From assembly GCA_030141605.1 (NCBI GenBank), contig JAQGDQ010000539.1:84355-148354 (forward strand): a stretch of 64,000 nt of DNA, written 5' to 3'. How positions within the stretch are numbered: the first letter of the stretch is position 1; every line of letters starts with the position of its first letter. Made by a program: the position numbers and the translations under genes. Shown here piece by piece: positions 12,268-38,819 of the stretch. Below the pieces are notes generated by a model, which did not search any database, was not told the DNA's origin, and saw only the letters and a program-made list of their open reading frames with translations. This DNA comes from Tubiluchus corallicola (Eukaryota; Priapulida; Priapulimorpha; Priapulimorphida; Tubiluchidae).

Positions 12268-12680
12268 TCACATGTTCAAACAGCAAACGTGTGCAATGGT
12301 TTCATAATCTGTGGCTTCTCAAGGTTTCATATGCACAATTTCATTGGTTTATTAAAAATTCGTACATTCAAATAGCAATTTCATGGCATGTAAAGGTTTC
12401 ATATGCAGAATCTCATAGGGTGGGATAAATTTCATACAGCAAACTTGGATAAAGGTTTCACAAGTTGCGAGTGTGAAAGGCTTCACGTGCCCAATTTCAT
12501 AGGTTTTTTCTAATTTGACACAAAGAACGTGTGTAAAGTTTTCACAAGCTGCGTGTGTGGAAGGTAAAAGGTTTCACATACTTAATTTCATAGGTTTGGT
12601 CTAGTTTTACATAGAGACCGTATGTAAAGATTTCACAAGCTGCGAGTGTGAAAGGTTGCATGTGCACAATAATTCTGTAA
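12268..12680 (+). repeat. degenerate 84-91 bp tandem repeat rich in TTTCACA
   Basis: The clearest units start at 12451, 12535 and 12626, each opening with AAAGGTTTCACAAGCTGCG-like sequence. Each then has GTGTGAAAGG, a CACATGCACAATTTCATAGG-like block and CATAGAGACCGTGTGT-like sequence. More decayed units reach back to about 12268. Related fragments (TTTCACATGC, GTTTCATGTGC) reappear at about 13540-13770. Confidence 0.7.
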
Positions 12681-13783
12681 GCCTGGGTGCACTAAACACA
12701 AAGCATATGAATAATGTGTTTACATGTGTTTCTGCATTACCATCTTGCTCAGCAAATTAACAGTTAAGTTAATCATTGTTTAACGTAAACACATAATTTT
12801 ATTAATTTAAAACTTTTTTTGATAAATTTGATATCCAGATATCCTTATGCTGCTGAGGCAGTATTTATTACAATAAACTTTAAATTAACAACTACTAGGC
12901 CTATAATTAAAATAACTACTATGACCAATTCTATTGCAGAAACAACAAATTTTTTCACATTTATTCATTGTTTCACGAATATTTACTTCATAATTGTGTA
13001 CTGTCAAGATTTTAATCGATAGATCAGTAAAAATGCATTATACATTGCACCACACGAGTGCTGGTGAGCTACTAAAAACTGAATTGTTGTATCCATAGAT
13101 ATATATTATCTTTGTTATCCACGGTTCTATCAAGCATCACCTTTTGTATTACACAAAAAAAATCATTTTGTGAGAGAAAAACAACCCGCCAAAATAAAAC
13201 ACAAAATCAGGAAGGTTCATACCGCAATAAAATAATGTTTGCACAATGTACATTAACAGTTCTATTTCATAATTTCAAATGTGTCATTGGTTCAACGTTT
13301 AGACTAATTAAAAAAATAGAAATGGGTATAATATTGGGAAATAAAAGTTAATTTCTGCCTTACTTATGTTACTTTTTTAATTATTTGCATCCTGGTGTTC
13401 ACTTTTTGGAAGGAGACTCTCTGCCTATATTCCTACTTGAAATACTTCTTATTTTTTGTGAATAAGAAACAGCTCTGAACTGTTTACCAACAGGATTCAT
13501 CATTCATATGCATGCGTAAACATGGCTCATTTATGTTCCACATGCAAATGAAACGAGTTTCTCAAAAAAGTTTCATGTGCGATACGGAAATTCAACATCG
13601 TGATTTCACATGCCTTCAACTGACCCCCTCCCACAATAGGTTTAACAAACCGAGTAAATTGTGCATTAGCTTCAACTAGCATACACATGAAACCCACTAA
13701 ATACTGACTATGGTCATCATGTGAGCATGTAACTGAATTTCACATGCAGCAACTGCTAGCAGTGTATGTTTCACAAGAGCTAA
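12681..13783. other. non-coding AT-rich stretch
   Basis: Only short open frames without recognisable similarity. Scattered TTTCACATGC-like motifs after 13500 relate to the tandem repeat at 12268-12680. Confidence 0.4.
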
Positions 13784-13849
13784 ACACAAACCCACACACA
13801 CACGCGCACTCAAACGCACACGCAAAACGCACGCACGTACGCACACAGG
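13784..13849 (+). repeat. CA/CGCA-rich imperfect microsatellite
   Basis: Imperfect ACAC and ACGC alternation. It directly abuts, and probably truncates, the LINE fragment on its right. Confidence 0.9.
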
Positions 13850-13860
13850 AAGAAGCAAAG

Positions 13861-14121
13861 TTAGGGAAACCGCAGCTTGCATTGTTCCCAAGACATTGAC
13901 ATTCCCTCTCTACGTTTCACAGCTTCACTGCATAGCACACAAGGAAATTTAGGTGCACAAGACCCAGGATTACTGTGAACATCACTACTAAATAATTGCA
14001 GAATAGCTAAGAAAGCATGTGGTATTGAAACACTGCGCAAGTGCCGAGTCTTACCTAAACATTGGAAATGATTCATACCCAAAGACGGTATGTACTTAAT
14101 GTATGCAGAATTTACAAGCAA
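13861..14121 (-). mobile_element. CR1/L2-like LINE ORF2 N-terminal fragment with 2A-like motif and PHD-finger start
   Basis: The minus-strand open frame contains a hydrophobic run (FLAILQLF), then SSDVHSNPGS, then FPCVLCSEAVKRREG and SWEQC. This is the layout at the N terminus of some CR1/L2-type LINE ORF2 proteins: a leader, a 2A-like D(V/I)ExNPGP motif and a Cys-rich PHD-type finger. Here the last residue of the 2A motif is Ser rather than Pro, so ribosome skipping should be lost. The fragment stops at the CA-rich microsatellite with no endonuclease or RT domain after it. It is a dead fragment. Confidence 0.55.
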
Positions 14122-14509
14122 ATAACATGGTTTAACATAATTTTACCACGTGCACCTGAAAATACTTCCTAAGAAAATGATGGCAGAAATAAATAACTGA
14201 TTTGGTAGAAAAATCCTGAATATTTACAGTATATTTACAGTAACCAACACTAAAATCATAAAGCAGAGAGAGTCTACCATTAAACTAACTGTACCCAGGG
14301 CTACCAAGGCCCGGAATCTACTCACGCAATTTATTCTTCAAAGTCTCGTTCCACCTATTGTGGAATTGAGGCATCAATATTTATTAGAGTATTCAACCCA
14401 CTTCTATCTGCAGCTAACAGCGTGAGTTTTTCTACTCCTAAAGATACATTTAGTTGAAATTGTTGAACATTTATTTGTCTTAGCAATCCAAGTTGCTTTA
14501 TGTTTGCCA
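14122..14509. other. non-coding
   Basis: No exon or repeat recognised between the LINE N-terminal fragment and the larger LINE copy A. Confidence 0.35.
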
Positions 14510-17030
14510 GGTGGTTTTTTGCAAGGTTTTAAGGCTTCCTATAAGGCGATTCTTTCTGGTGCTTCATTTGGTAATCTTAAAAGATGTCCTAGCCATTTTA
14601 ATCTTCGGATTTTGACTTTTGAACTCCAAGAAATTCCTTTCGTTCTGGTGTATAAATCTTCATTTTTGATTATGTATGGTCATCTTATCTTTAACACTTT
14701 CCTTAGGAGACTTCCATGAAATGTGTGAATCTGCTTTTCTTGAGTAATCGTTAAACACCAAAGCAGGATAGGAGAGGTCCAGAATATGTTGAGGAAGGTT
14801 ACAAACAGTGGTTTCGTAATCATCATCATCATTTGGAGGAGTTGGATCTTAAGTGCGTTTGCTAGGTAGGGCCTGAAAATTACTTGACTAAGACAGTCCT
14901 CCTGGGGGACCCCAATATTCGTACTAAAAATTCCTCCTAAGGTGTTTCCAACTTTTACAATAAGTTTAACATTCTTTCGTAGAACTGTAATGATGTGTTA
15001 TTCATCTCGTTGTAGTATGGTTTGTAAGTCATCGAAGTGAATTCCGCTTTCTACAGTATCAAAGGCCTTGCTCATATCAAGTAACAAGACCTTGATTTGA
15101 TAAGAACTGGATGTGAATGCTTTTTGCTAGTATTTTTGCTGACATTACTAGTTCAGTGGTGCTTCTTCCCTCCCTATATGCAGCTTGACTTGGTGAAATG
15201 TTGTCATTTAATCTGTCATGTATGCGTCTGATCATACATATAGCCAAGATTTTCCTTAACTAACTCAGTAATATAATTGGTCTTAAATTTTCTGCTGGTC
15301 CTTTCTTTTTTTTAGGTTTTGGAATAGGCACTAATATCGCCTGCTTAACTTCTTTTGGATAGTTTCCTATTTCTCCAATAGTGTTTAATAAATTTGATAT
15401 TCCAATGCTAATGATCTTTGGCCTATGCTTTAGCTGTTCTGCTACAAGATTATCTATGCCTGGGCTGTTTCCATTCTTTAAGAATTTTATTACCTTTAAA
15501 ACCTCTTTGGGAACAAAAGGTGATTCCATTGCCATTGGTTTATTCTCAGAAATATTTTTTGCATTATTGTTGCTTTTTCAAAGCCCTTTCAAAAAAGGAG
15601 TAATGATTTCTGATGTTTCTAGTTCATTGGTAGTAACTCTATCATCAATTTCAACTAATATCCTGCTTTTTGGTTTCCTTCTATTGATTTTCCGGACTGC
15701 TTTATACATCCTATAGTGACTTTGCTGTTTTCAATTTCTGCAATATCTTCCAGTAACTTTTCTTCTTTGACCTGGCAGACCACATTTTCATAGTTCTTTT
15801 AGCTTCTGACTGTGTAACTTTTGCAATTTCTGTCTAAGCTCCATGTCTTTAGCTGCACTGTGCTTCAACCTGATTTCTTTCTGTTCAGCTGATAATTTGT
15901 CAACTTGTTCATTGACAAAGATTTTCTTTGCTCTGTTTGTAGAGCAACCCAAATCTTCCTTTGATGCCATTGCTCGTGTAAACTGGCTTGTGTAATTTCT
16001 TTGAAATGATGCTCAACTTTCTCTTGATGTTTTAATTTGTAGGACTGAAATTGCCTAGATATATTGTTCTTTACTAGGGTTGCCAACTGCCTCTTTACAT
16101 TGAATTTCGCAACAATTAGACTGTGGTCTGAGAACGTTTCAGTGCCACTGTATGATCTTGCATCATTTACACTAATCCTGTAGCTGCTTAACCATGATAG
16201 TCATATTGGTTCCTAATGGATTTTTGTTTATTTTTTCTATCTGGAGCCTCCCATGTAGTCCTATGAGCCATCTTATAGTCAAAAGTTGTATTAATGAATA
16301 TCAATTCATTTAGTTGTGCAAGATCTAAAAGATATTCTTCATTGCTTTTTACTTTCCCAAATTTGCCAATATTGTCTGGATAATAATTGTATCCTGAACC
16401 AGTTTTTGCATTAAAATCACGTGCTGCTATTAGAAAATCACGATTTGTATGTGTGTATGTGTGAATCGCGATCAATTACTGTCTGTATGAACTATGATAC
16501 TGTCTAAGTCACTGTAGAACTTTCATGTACCACACTTTTCTCACTTACAGGTAGGGCAGGTGCATCGGCAGATATAACTGAATATTCCTTGTCATCGATC
16601 TTTACTTTAAGCATACAAATCATTTCAGGGAACTCTTGAAATTTGGATTTGAACTCCTGTTTGACAATGATCCCAACACCACCATCTTTACTGTTATCGA
16701 TACCACCATAATAGAGATCATAGCTTTTCCCAGCTTTCAATTCAAGAGTAATTATTCCGTTTCTAATTACATGAGTTTCTTGAATTGACAGTACATATAA
16801 TTTATAAGATTCCATATCATCAGCTAGATGACTTTGTTTAATATCAGATTTAAGTCCTCTACAATTGAAGGTTCCAACTTTTAGATTCTCCTTACGCCAT
16901 CCCATTATTGCAGACACGATGAAAAGCGCTGAAAGATGTTATTTTTCAACGAGTTGTGCGTCTCTGATAACAGCCATGTTCACACAATTTATAACACAAC
17001 ATTTCACTTGCGATGTCGTGAAGCCGCCAT
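14510..17030 (-). mobile_element. non-LTR retrotransposon copy A (APE endonuclease plus RT), decayed
   Basis: Read right to left. An APE-type endonuclease starts at about 16917 (FNCRGLKS, IQETH, GGVGIIV) and continues at 16475-16188 (FLIAARDFNAKTGSG, HRTTWEAPD). A Lys-rich linker covers 16086-15788. RT follows at 15535-15260 (LKNGNSPGIDN, PKEVKQAILVPIPKP), with SQAAYREGRSTTE and LDMSKAFDTVESGIHFDDLQ near 15190-15030 and GVPQEDCLSQVIF at about 14905-14868. Just after that block the copy jumps to the C-terminal segment (LKWLGHLLRLPNEAPERIAL, near 14640-14560), so the YADD palm motif is missing. Stops and frameshifts are present throughout. The APE-linker-RT single-ORF layout and C-terminal WLGH box suggest an RTE-like clade; the clade is tentative. 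Confidence 0.85.
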
Positions 17031-17649
17031 TTTGAAAAGGAACCTTTAAATCGACCAACAGAAAATTATTTCCAAATGAAGATTCCTCTTGCGCCAGCCG
17101 AAATAATGATTTTTTTTCTAGATTGAACTGTTGATTTATGGTTTTTTGCCACCTAATTTTTACAAAACCCTTCCACCAAAAACAATAATTATAACCTGAA
17201 AATGATCTTACAATGGTTTTGTTTCGTTTTGACGTAAATAAATGATGGTTTTGTAATCACAACACTGGTGGCTATGATTCCCTAGAAACGTCCCAGGTGT
17301 GGTAGTTAGCTTTCGAAGTGTTTAATCTTGATTACTCACATGACTTACGTAGCTCGTTGCCTTTTCGTTAATGTTATTTGACTTTTATTGTGAATTAGTT
17401 CCTCAGGCCTCTTGTAAGACTGCGTGTGTCAACCATGTGTGACTGGGAGCTAACAACAAGATAAAATATATCAAAACTGAAATCATTTAGTGTGGACTTT
17501 TTATTTAATAAAGCAAATACCATTACATTTGTAATACAAATTGGATTCTTTCTAGATCAAATTAAACGTTAATTTTAAGTGAAACTTACGACTAAACGCC
17601 GATCTTACAAAAAACTCATATGCCAAAATGCAAAAATAAGAGAGATCAT
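17031..17649. other. spacer between the two LINE copies
   Basis: Non-coding. A GCCGCCATTTTGAAAAGG motif at about 17021-17040 marks the probable 5' edge of copy A. Confidence 0.35.
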
Positions 17650-18990
17650 CATCTCATCATTTCGGGAGTCACACGTTCTCTGACATGACTCTTGCAATCA
17701 CTTTAGTCCATGGTGACCTGTCACCTGCAACCTCCCATGGCTCTGTATTTTTGATATCTAATCGTGTGTTGAGATCAAACAAAAGATTGCATCATCATCT
17801 CTGGAGTCATACGTCGTTTAACATGACCTCACTTTATTCCATGCTGTCCTGTCACCCGCAACCTCCCATGTCTATGTATTTTTGATATCTAATGGTGTGT
17901 TGATAAGATCCTTTTGGATGAAATTGATGTACGTCAGCAGCTGTTCTCCTTGTGGTTTCTTTTCTTTCTGCAGTGCTTCTTTGAAAGTTAACTTTAATGG
18001 ACTGTCATCTGGTACTCGTATAACATGTCCTATCCATCTTAATCTTCTCCTTTTGATTTTAATTGTCCATTCCTCTGCCTTAACTTTATTGTACAGATCC
18101 TCGTTTGATATTTGCTTTGGTCATTTTATTCCTAGAATGTTCCTGTAGTTTCTTCTTTGAAATGCATCAATTTCTGCTTCGTGTTGTGCTTTGATTGTCC
18201 ATAATTCTGAATTATAGAGAAACACAGTTTCCACAAGTGCAGCAAAGATTCTTAATTTTGTATCTAAACTGATTCTCTTACTTTCAAAAATTTTTGTTGA
18301 TTTGGAATATGCAGTTAGTGCTAAGATTTTTCTTCTTGATATGTTTTCATCTGTTACTAAAAGACTGCCTAAGTATTTGCATTTCCTCAATGAATCATCT
18401 CCATTCCTTTTTATGTGACACACTTCTGTTTTACCTTTATTTAGTGTAAGATCCATTTCTTTTAATTTTGCTTCTATTTTGATTTTGATATGATGATCTA
18501 TTTCACCTTTGGTTCTTGCTATCCATGCAATATCATCAGCATATTGCAGGTCTATGGTTGTAGGGAATTTCGTTTTATTAGCATAATTGTGTTCTAATTC
18601 TGTTCCGGATAGTAGCTTTTCTGGATCCAGATTTGTATAATTGTGGTCACAAAGTTTTTTTCTTGGTATACTGTTCCTGTCCATTAATGCTGTAGCAATA
18701 CAAAAAGTGAAGAGAACAGGACTTAGGTAGTCTCCTTCAGGTATTCCCTTATCCGTTGACAATGAATCACTCAGTCTACCTTCACATTTAACACCAATTA
18801 GAAGATCTTCCAATAATATTGATATCATATGAATTTTGTCAGGATTTCTTGTAAGTAGTGTAGCAGTGTCTTTCTTCTAACTGAGTCAAATGCTTTGGAC
18901 ATGTCCATGAATAATATATATATTGAATAATCTGCTGAAGAGATGGCCTTTTCTGCCATTATATAGATTGCATCATACTAATAATATGTA
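17650..18990 (-). mobile_element. non-LTR retrotransposon copy B, 5'-truncated RT to 3' end
   Basis: It begins in RT at about 18970 with ILFMDMSKAFDSVRRKTLLH. An open frame of 235 codons (18828-18121) carries GIPEGDYLSPVLFTFC, the catalytic LQYADDIAW, and the thumb-like KYLGSLLVTDENISRRK and LVETVFLYNSELWTIK segments. The C-terminal region continues with stops to 17650. The last part is duplicated: 17655-17785 and about 17793-17900 both contain GGGAGGTTGC..GGTGACAG-type sequence on the minus strand. It is the same general type as copy A but a different subfamily, and both lie in the same orientation. The RT frame is unusually intact for this window. Confidence 0.88.
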
Positions 18991-19119
18991 GATTACATCA
19001 GAACATGGTGCCTTTTCCTTATGATAGCAGCAGTCTTTTCTCTGTGCAAAAATTGTCAACTAAATTTGTGTTAGTTTATTGGTTGGCTACAAAAGCAAGT
19101 TACATATCATATTGTCTAC

Positions 19120-19517
19120 TAGGGGTAAGTATTCTGCACCAGAAAGCGAATTCGAATCGAGTATTTGTGACTTTCGAATTCGAATCGAACCAAACTTCAA
19201 TATTTCAAATTCGAGTCAAATTCTAATTGAGTCTGAAAGATTTTCGAACAAGTTTTGGAACCACTAGTAATTACAAAGATCATGCATACTATCAAATTTG
19301 TTCTGTAGTGAAACCACTAGTCATTTGTTTAAAAATTGTGCAGAGAAATCACAACTAAATTATGCTAATTGCAAAATGATGTTTCAAACACTTTAATGAT
19401 AAAGAACATATGTGGTTAAAGTGCTGAATTATTCGAATATACAGTGTTAAGTTCGAACCGAATTCGAACTAAAAAAACTCGTTCCAATCGAATTCGAATA
19501 CTCGATGCTGATCCCTA
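19120..19517. mobile_element. hAT-like MITE (398 bp) rich in AATTCGAA
   Basis: It begins TAGGGGTAAGTATTC and ends GATGCTGATCCCTA, which is an imperfect inverted terminus (TAGGGAT..). It is flanked by TTGTCTAC (19112-19119) and TTGCCAAC (19518-19525), a 6/8 match in the size expected for a hAT target-site duplication. Subterminal AATTCGAATCGA blocks lie in opposite orientation near both ends. There is no transposase. Confidence 0.65.
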
Positions 19518-19529
19518 TTGCCAACTGAT

Positions 19530-19556
19530 AATCATCATCATCATCATCATGCCCAT
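19530..19556 (+). repeat. (ATC)n microsatellite
   Basis: Seven consecutive ATC/CAT units, placed just after the hAT-like MITE and ahead of a LINE 3' fragment. Confidence 0.85.
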
Positions 19557-19652
19557 CATGTCTATTGTAGACATTAGGCAGGCAGAACGCTAAAATAAAT
19601 CTGCCCTCAGGGCAGCTTAAACAAACCAGTTAATCCAGCAAAAAACTATACA

Positions 19653-20084
19653 TTGCTATGTCACTGGATTGTCAGCACCACTTCCGATTATCCAATAACA
19701 ATTGATCTTTCATTTTCACCACCCTTTCTTCATTGTCTAGGTCTGTATGCACTACTATTTAGAAGGACACGTGCTAATTTAATACAAGCTTTCAAAATCA
19801 TTAAAGGAATTGATGATGTGGATGTTGGAAACTTCTTCACTTTCAAGAGTCATGAGAGGATGATGCGAGGACATCAGTTACAACTGTACAGGAAAAGAGC
19901 AAGGCTGGATTTAAGGAAATATTTTTTCAGCAATAGGATAATTGATTTGTGGTATGCTTTACCTCAAAAGGCTATCGAAGCAGTTACAGTCAATCAGTTT
20001 AAAGGGGCTATCCAAAAGTATGTTAATGCCATTGAGGAACAAAATATATATTGGATTCATGAGAAACATGTCTGCAAACACTGA
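19653..20084 (+). mobile_element. CR1/L2/Jockey-type LINE C-terminal fragment
   Basis: The open frame of 143 codons has LINE-like content from about residue 36. It contains RRTRANLIQAFKIIKG, FFTFKSHERMMRGHQLQLY, FFSNRIIDLWYALP and VNQFKGAIQKY. These match the C-terminal tail found after RT in many LINEs (R..R.DLI..FKI..G...V....FF ... RGH..K/L ... R..FFS.R....WN.LP...V.A.SVN.FK..L). RT itself is absent, so this is a 5'-truncated insertion. The first about 35 residues look unrelated. Confidence 0.75.
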
Positions 20085-20652
20085 ATCTTTCTACAGCATG
20101 ATACTTGTATCCTTAGTTATAGATTCCTAGTTTTTGCTCTACGTATGTGTATATAGTGTACATAACGTACCAAATCATTACCGGTTTTATTGTTACAGTG
20201 CAAACGCCACAAAGAAGTTTGTTTAGAGAATGAGCGTATGACATAACGCAGTACATGGGTTCCTTACACAATAACTACCAAATTGAAGTCTCAAAAATAG
20301 CCAAAATAATGGGGGTAGCTGCAAAGGTGAGTCTGTTTGAGACGTGTTCAATTCAGTTGAATTCTATTCGCATTTCTAATGAAGTGAGCTAAATAATATT
20401 CCAACCTGATCTGATTATTAAATTTTGTGGATCTCTGGGAGTGGGAACTGTACTTGGCGATCTAAGCAATAAACGAGAAGCGAAGCAAAAATATTTGTGG
20501 TGCCATCTATTATTAAAAATTTGATTTTTTCTTCTACTGTTTCCAGTTGCCAGTTGTAGTGTTCGTTTGCTGTTTGCCTCTTGCAGTTACTATTATGACC
20601 TTTTGCTTTTGAACGAATTTCTAAAAACCAGTTCAGTTGTTTTCACGGTATT

Positions 20653-35807
<15,155 letters not shown>

Positions 35808-36991
35808 TCAGTGCTGCGATTTACCATATAGCTACAGGGGAACAACATACTCAGTAGTGAAATATTCTCACATCAACAAGATAGATAGCATGGCATCTGT
35901 TACATAGTTTTGCACTTTGCATCGCTTCTCATAATAGAAAGAACTGTAAGCCGCGCGTTTAGTCATGAATGTAGAAAACCGGTTGTGAGTAGAAATATGC
36001 ATTGGTTAAGCCAATGGTAATCTTTACTTCAGATATTAAGACTACAGGCTCAAATTTTGTTTTTGCAGTAGTTAGACTAAAAATATGTATTTTGGTATTA
36101 ACTACATATAAAAACATACAATGTACAACTGTGTGGAATTCTGTGTGGATTTTAAAGTAATAACTTAGTGAAATATTGTGCTGCCTTATACACTTCTTTA
36201 GAGGCTATATCAAAACAGGTTATAAAAACTAGCCATAGCAACTGTGATTTTATAAACATGACTCTATGCAATTAACTTGTTTAGTTTCATTGACACTGTG
36301 TTTATTGCATGTATGTTCTGTGTAGTGTTCTATAAAGGGGTGTATGTTATTCTATCAGTTTTGATACATTTATAGTTTCCTCCAACTCGCCCCAGAAAAC
36401 TCTTTAGAAAAAGAAACAGGTTTTAAAGCCAACTTTACAAATAGCTAACAAAGTTAACCAGTATTTAGCAGTAACAGAAAATACTTGGCTATATGTGTGA
36501 ATTTTCTGACAAGGATAAATATGAAGATTTTGTGACAGTTTGCTGATGTTAATAAGATTTTATGGCAATAAGCTACATGCATTTTTCATACTGTTTGGCA
36601 TTGCATTGTTTGCTGAAATTGTAGCCGCCGAAGAATTATTTGCTTAAACAGATTGTTCTGCAGAGTTTTTATTATAATATGGTGATTTTGTTGTTATTGA
36701 TAGTTTGGTGTAACTAGCTGATTTTTGCTCAGAATGTAATTTTTGGTGATTTTCATGACTGTTGTGTTTTGAACATTGGTTCAATCATGTAAAGTACAAT
36801 ACAATTAGTTCATGTATTGTGTATTAAATTTCGGACGAGATTTGGATTTGCACCAATGTCTATTGTTAGATTTCACCAATGAAATATGAGCAACTTGCTT
36901 TTGTATCAGTTTTTGTGCTAATGTTAACGGCAAGCTTGCAGTAATACTTTAAGAGTTCTGTTTTATGAATCGCAACTAATTTTCATTGTTT

Positions 36992-36997
36992 AATAAA
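36992..36997 (+). terminator. GOT1 poly(A) signal
   Basis: AATAAA in TTTAATAAAGACG, 1.2 kb after the GOT1 stop codon. It is preceded by about 1.2 kb of T/A-rich sequence without open frames, consistent with a 3' UTR (35808 to about 37015). A second AATAAA near 37420 is an alternative. Confidence 0.55.
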
Positions 36998-37829
36998 GAC
37001 GTAAAAATATTAAACTCAGGATGCTTTTTGGCCAGTTGTAATGTATTTAGTCTATTGTTTTGTAAACTGTTATTTTACAGCCATAGTTATAGTCAATCAA
37101 CTGTTCGCTGTTTTAATTCATAACCGGCCTATTCTAATACCACATTTACTTGTTGCTTATTAAAATTGTTGCACAAAATGTTTAAATCAAAGTAGAATAA
37201 CAAGCTATACTTCTTTCAACTTGTTGATCAAGAATCTTGATTGTTACATATGCCATGCTACATGCATTTAGTTTTAAAGCGCTACCAGAGACCGTTTTGA
37301 ACTTCCCTTATCATTAGCACATAATCCATTCGTAGTTTATTATAACATTGTTACTGGTATAGTGTTCAGTAATAATCATTTCAGCACCACCGTGTGATTG
37401 TTACATAGTTTTTCACAAAAAATAAAATAGATGTTGATTTAGATTTTTTCTTTTGTTTCATTCGCTGTTGAATTATAGTTCAGAAGATTTGCAGTACAAT
37501 AAATAAACTGTTAAAAATGTGCCAAAAGTGTAGAATTGTGTCAGGATCTGCTCTTGATATAAAAATGTTATCATTTATATTGTATATTAAGGCTGCCCAA
37601 CGGTGCCCCAGTGACATACTATAACTAGTGAGTATGTGACATTTGGGCACAAGATATTTGGGTACCATTAAAATTTAAAATTGTGCCTTTTTTTATTTTC
37701 CTTCATTAAATTTTTGATGTTACACTATCTTTTCAAAATATTTTTTAAGAATTGTCACTTCACTAAATTAAACTCATGTATTAAACACCTCGCTGACAGG
37801 TTTTCTCACTATAATGTGTAATCCAGCAT

Positions 37830-38815
37830 CCTTGTTACAGGCATGTTCCAATTAGCATGATGATTAAATTTCAATGGACGATGTTGATAGTGTCTATCTA
37901 ATTTTGATTTAAATGAATTTACAGATGTTGGTGTTCTCACATCACAGGGCAATCTACTCTAGATCTCTAGCATGGTACAAGAAAAATAGTCGTATTTGTC
38001 AGTTTTGTGCGCAGTTCTTGATTTATGAAGAATAGGCCTGATCTTGCTGTGCGATGTACTTCTAATTTAACAGGACAATCATTATCACAGCTGTAAACTC
38101 CAGACACGTATTTGTCCAGTTCTGCCGGAATGCCAATTTTACCAATTTATCTAGCAAGATGCTTCTAGGTACTTCATCGAAAGCCTTTTCAAGGTCTATA
38201 AAGGCAATATAAAGTTTAATTTTCAGCTTCTGTGCATTTGAGATAATTAACAGTAGGGTAAAGACCTGGTCGACACATGACCTGCTTTTTTTAATTTTTG
38301 AAGGCTGTTTGTTCGCCTCGGTTGGGAAGCCGTAACTTCAGGCGATTTGTAATAATCCTGTCGTAGATGCTTACTAGTAGTGACAACATTTGTATGCCTC
38401 TGTAATTTTTAGGCAGCGATAGATCACCCTTTTTTCGTAGGGCTGTGAGGAAAGAAAAGTTGTATTTAGTGGGTACTTCATATAAAAGATTAGGTTTATT
38501 AAAACTAACAGTATTGGCTACAGCACATGATATGAACTTTTTAGTATGCTTACAGAAAAATTAAAACCACCTTTTTTCATTTTGTTCACTTCGTTGTCCA
38601 TTTCAATTAATGTAATTGGATCATTTAGGACAGGGTAGTACGGAAAAGTATTGTTCTGCACCAAATCAACAACTGAGTCTGCTTCTTTTAATGAGTATAG
38701 TTTACAGTAAAGTGATCAGCATGTTCAGCAGCACTTGGGCCGTTTGCAGATTTTATCTGCTTCATCTCACCCGACTAATTAATTGTTTCCCATAGGGCTT
38801 TATCTCCGTAATATC
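37830..38815 (-). mobile_element. L2-like LINE fragment (RT and C terminus), decayed
   Basis: Read right to left. A pre-RT segment lies at 38815-38560 (DKALWETIN.SGEMKQIKSA, AAEHADHF). A short RT part has AFDEVPRSILLDKLVKL at about 38190-38140. The C-terminal tail at about 38100-37860 reads TDKYDYFSCTMLEI.SRLPCD, then VRTPTSVNSFKSKLDRHYQ. The catalytic YADD part is missing between the last two, so the copy is internally deleted as well as riddled with stops. Confidence 0.7.
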
Positions 38816-38819
38816 TAGC

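Noticed and set aside
20233-20316. Possible small exon reading MGSLHNNYQIEVSKIAKIMG before a GTGAGT donor, upstream of GOT1
   Set aside because: It does not join in a meaningful way to GOT1, whose exon 1 starts with its own conserved N terminus, and it lacks a good acceptor or promoter context.
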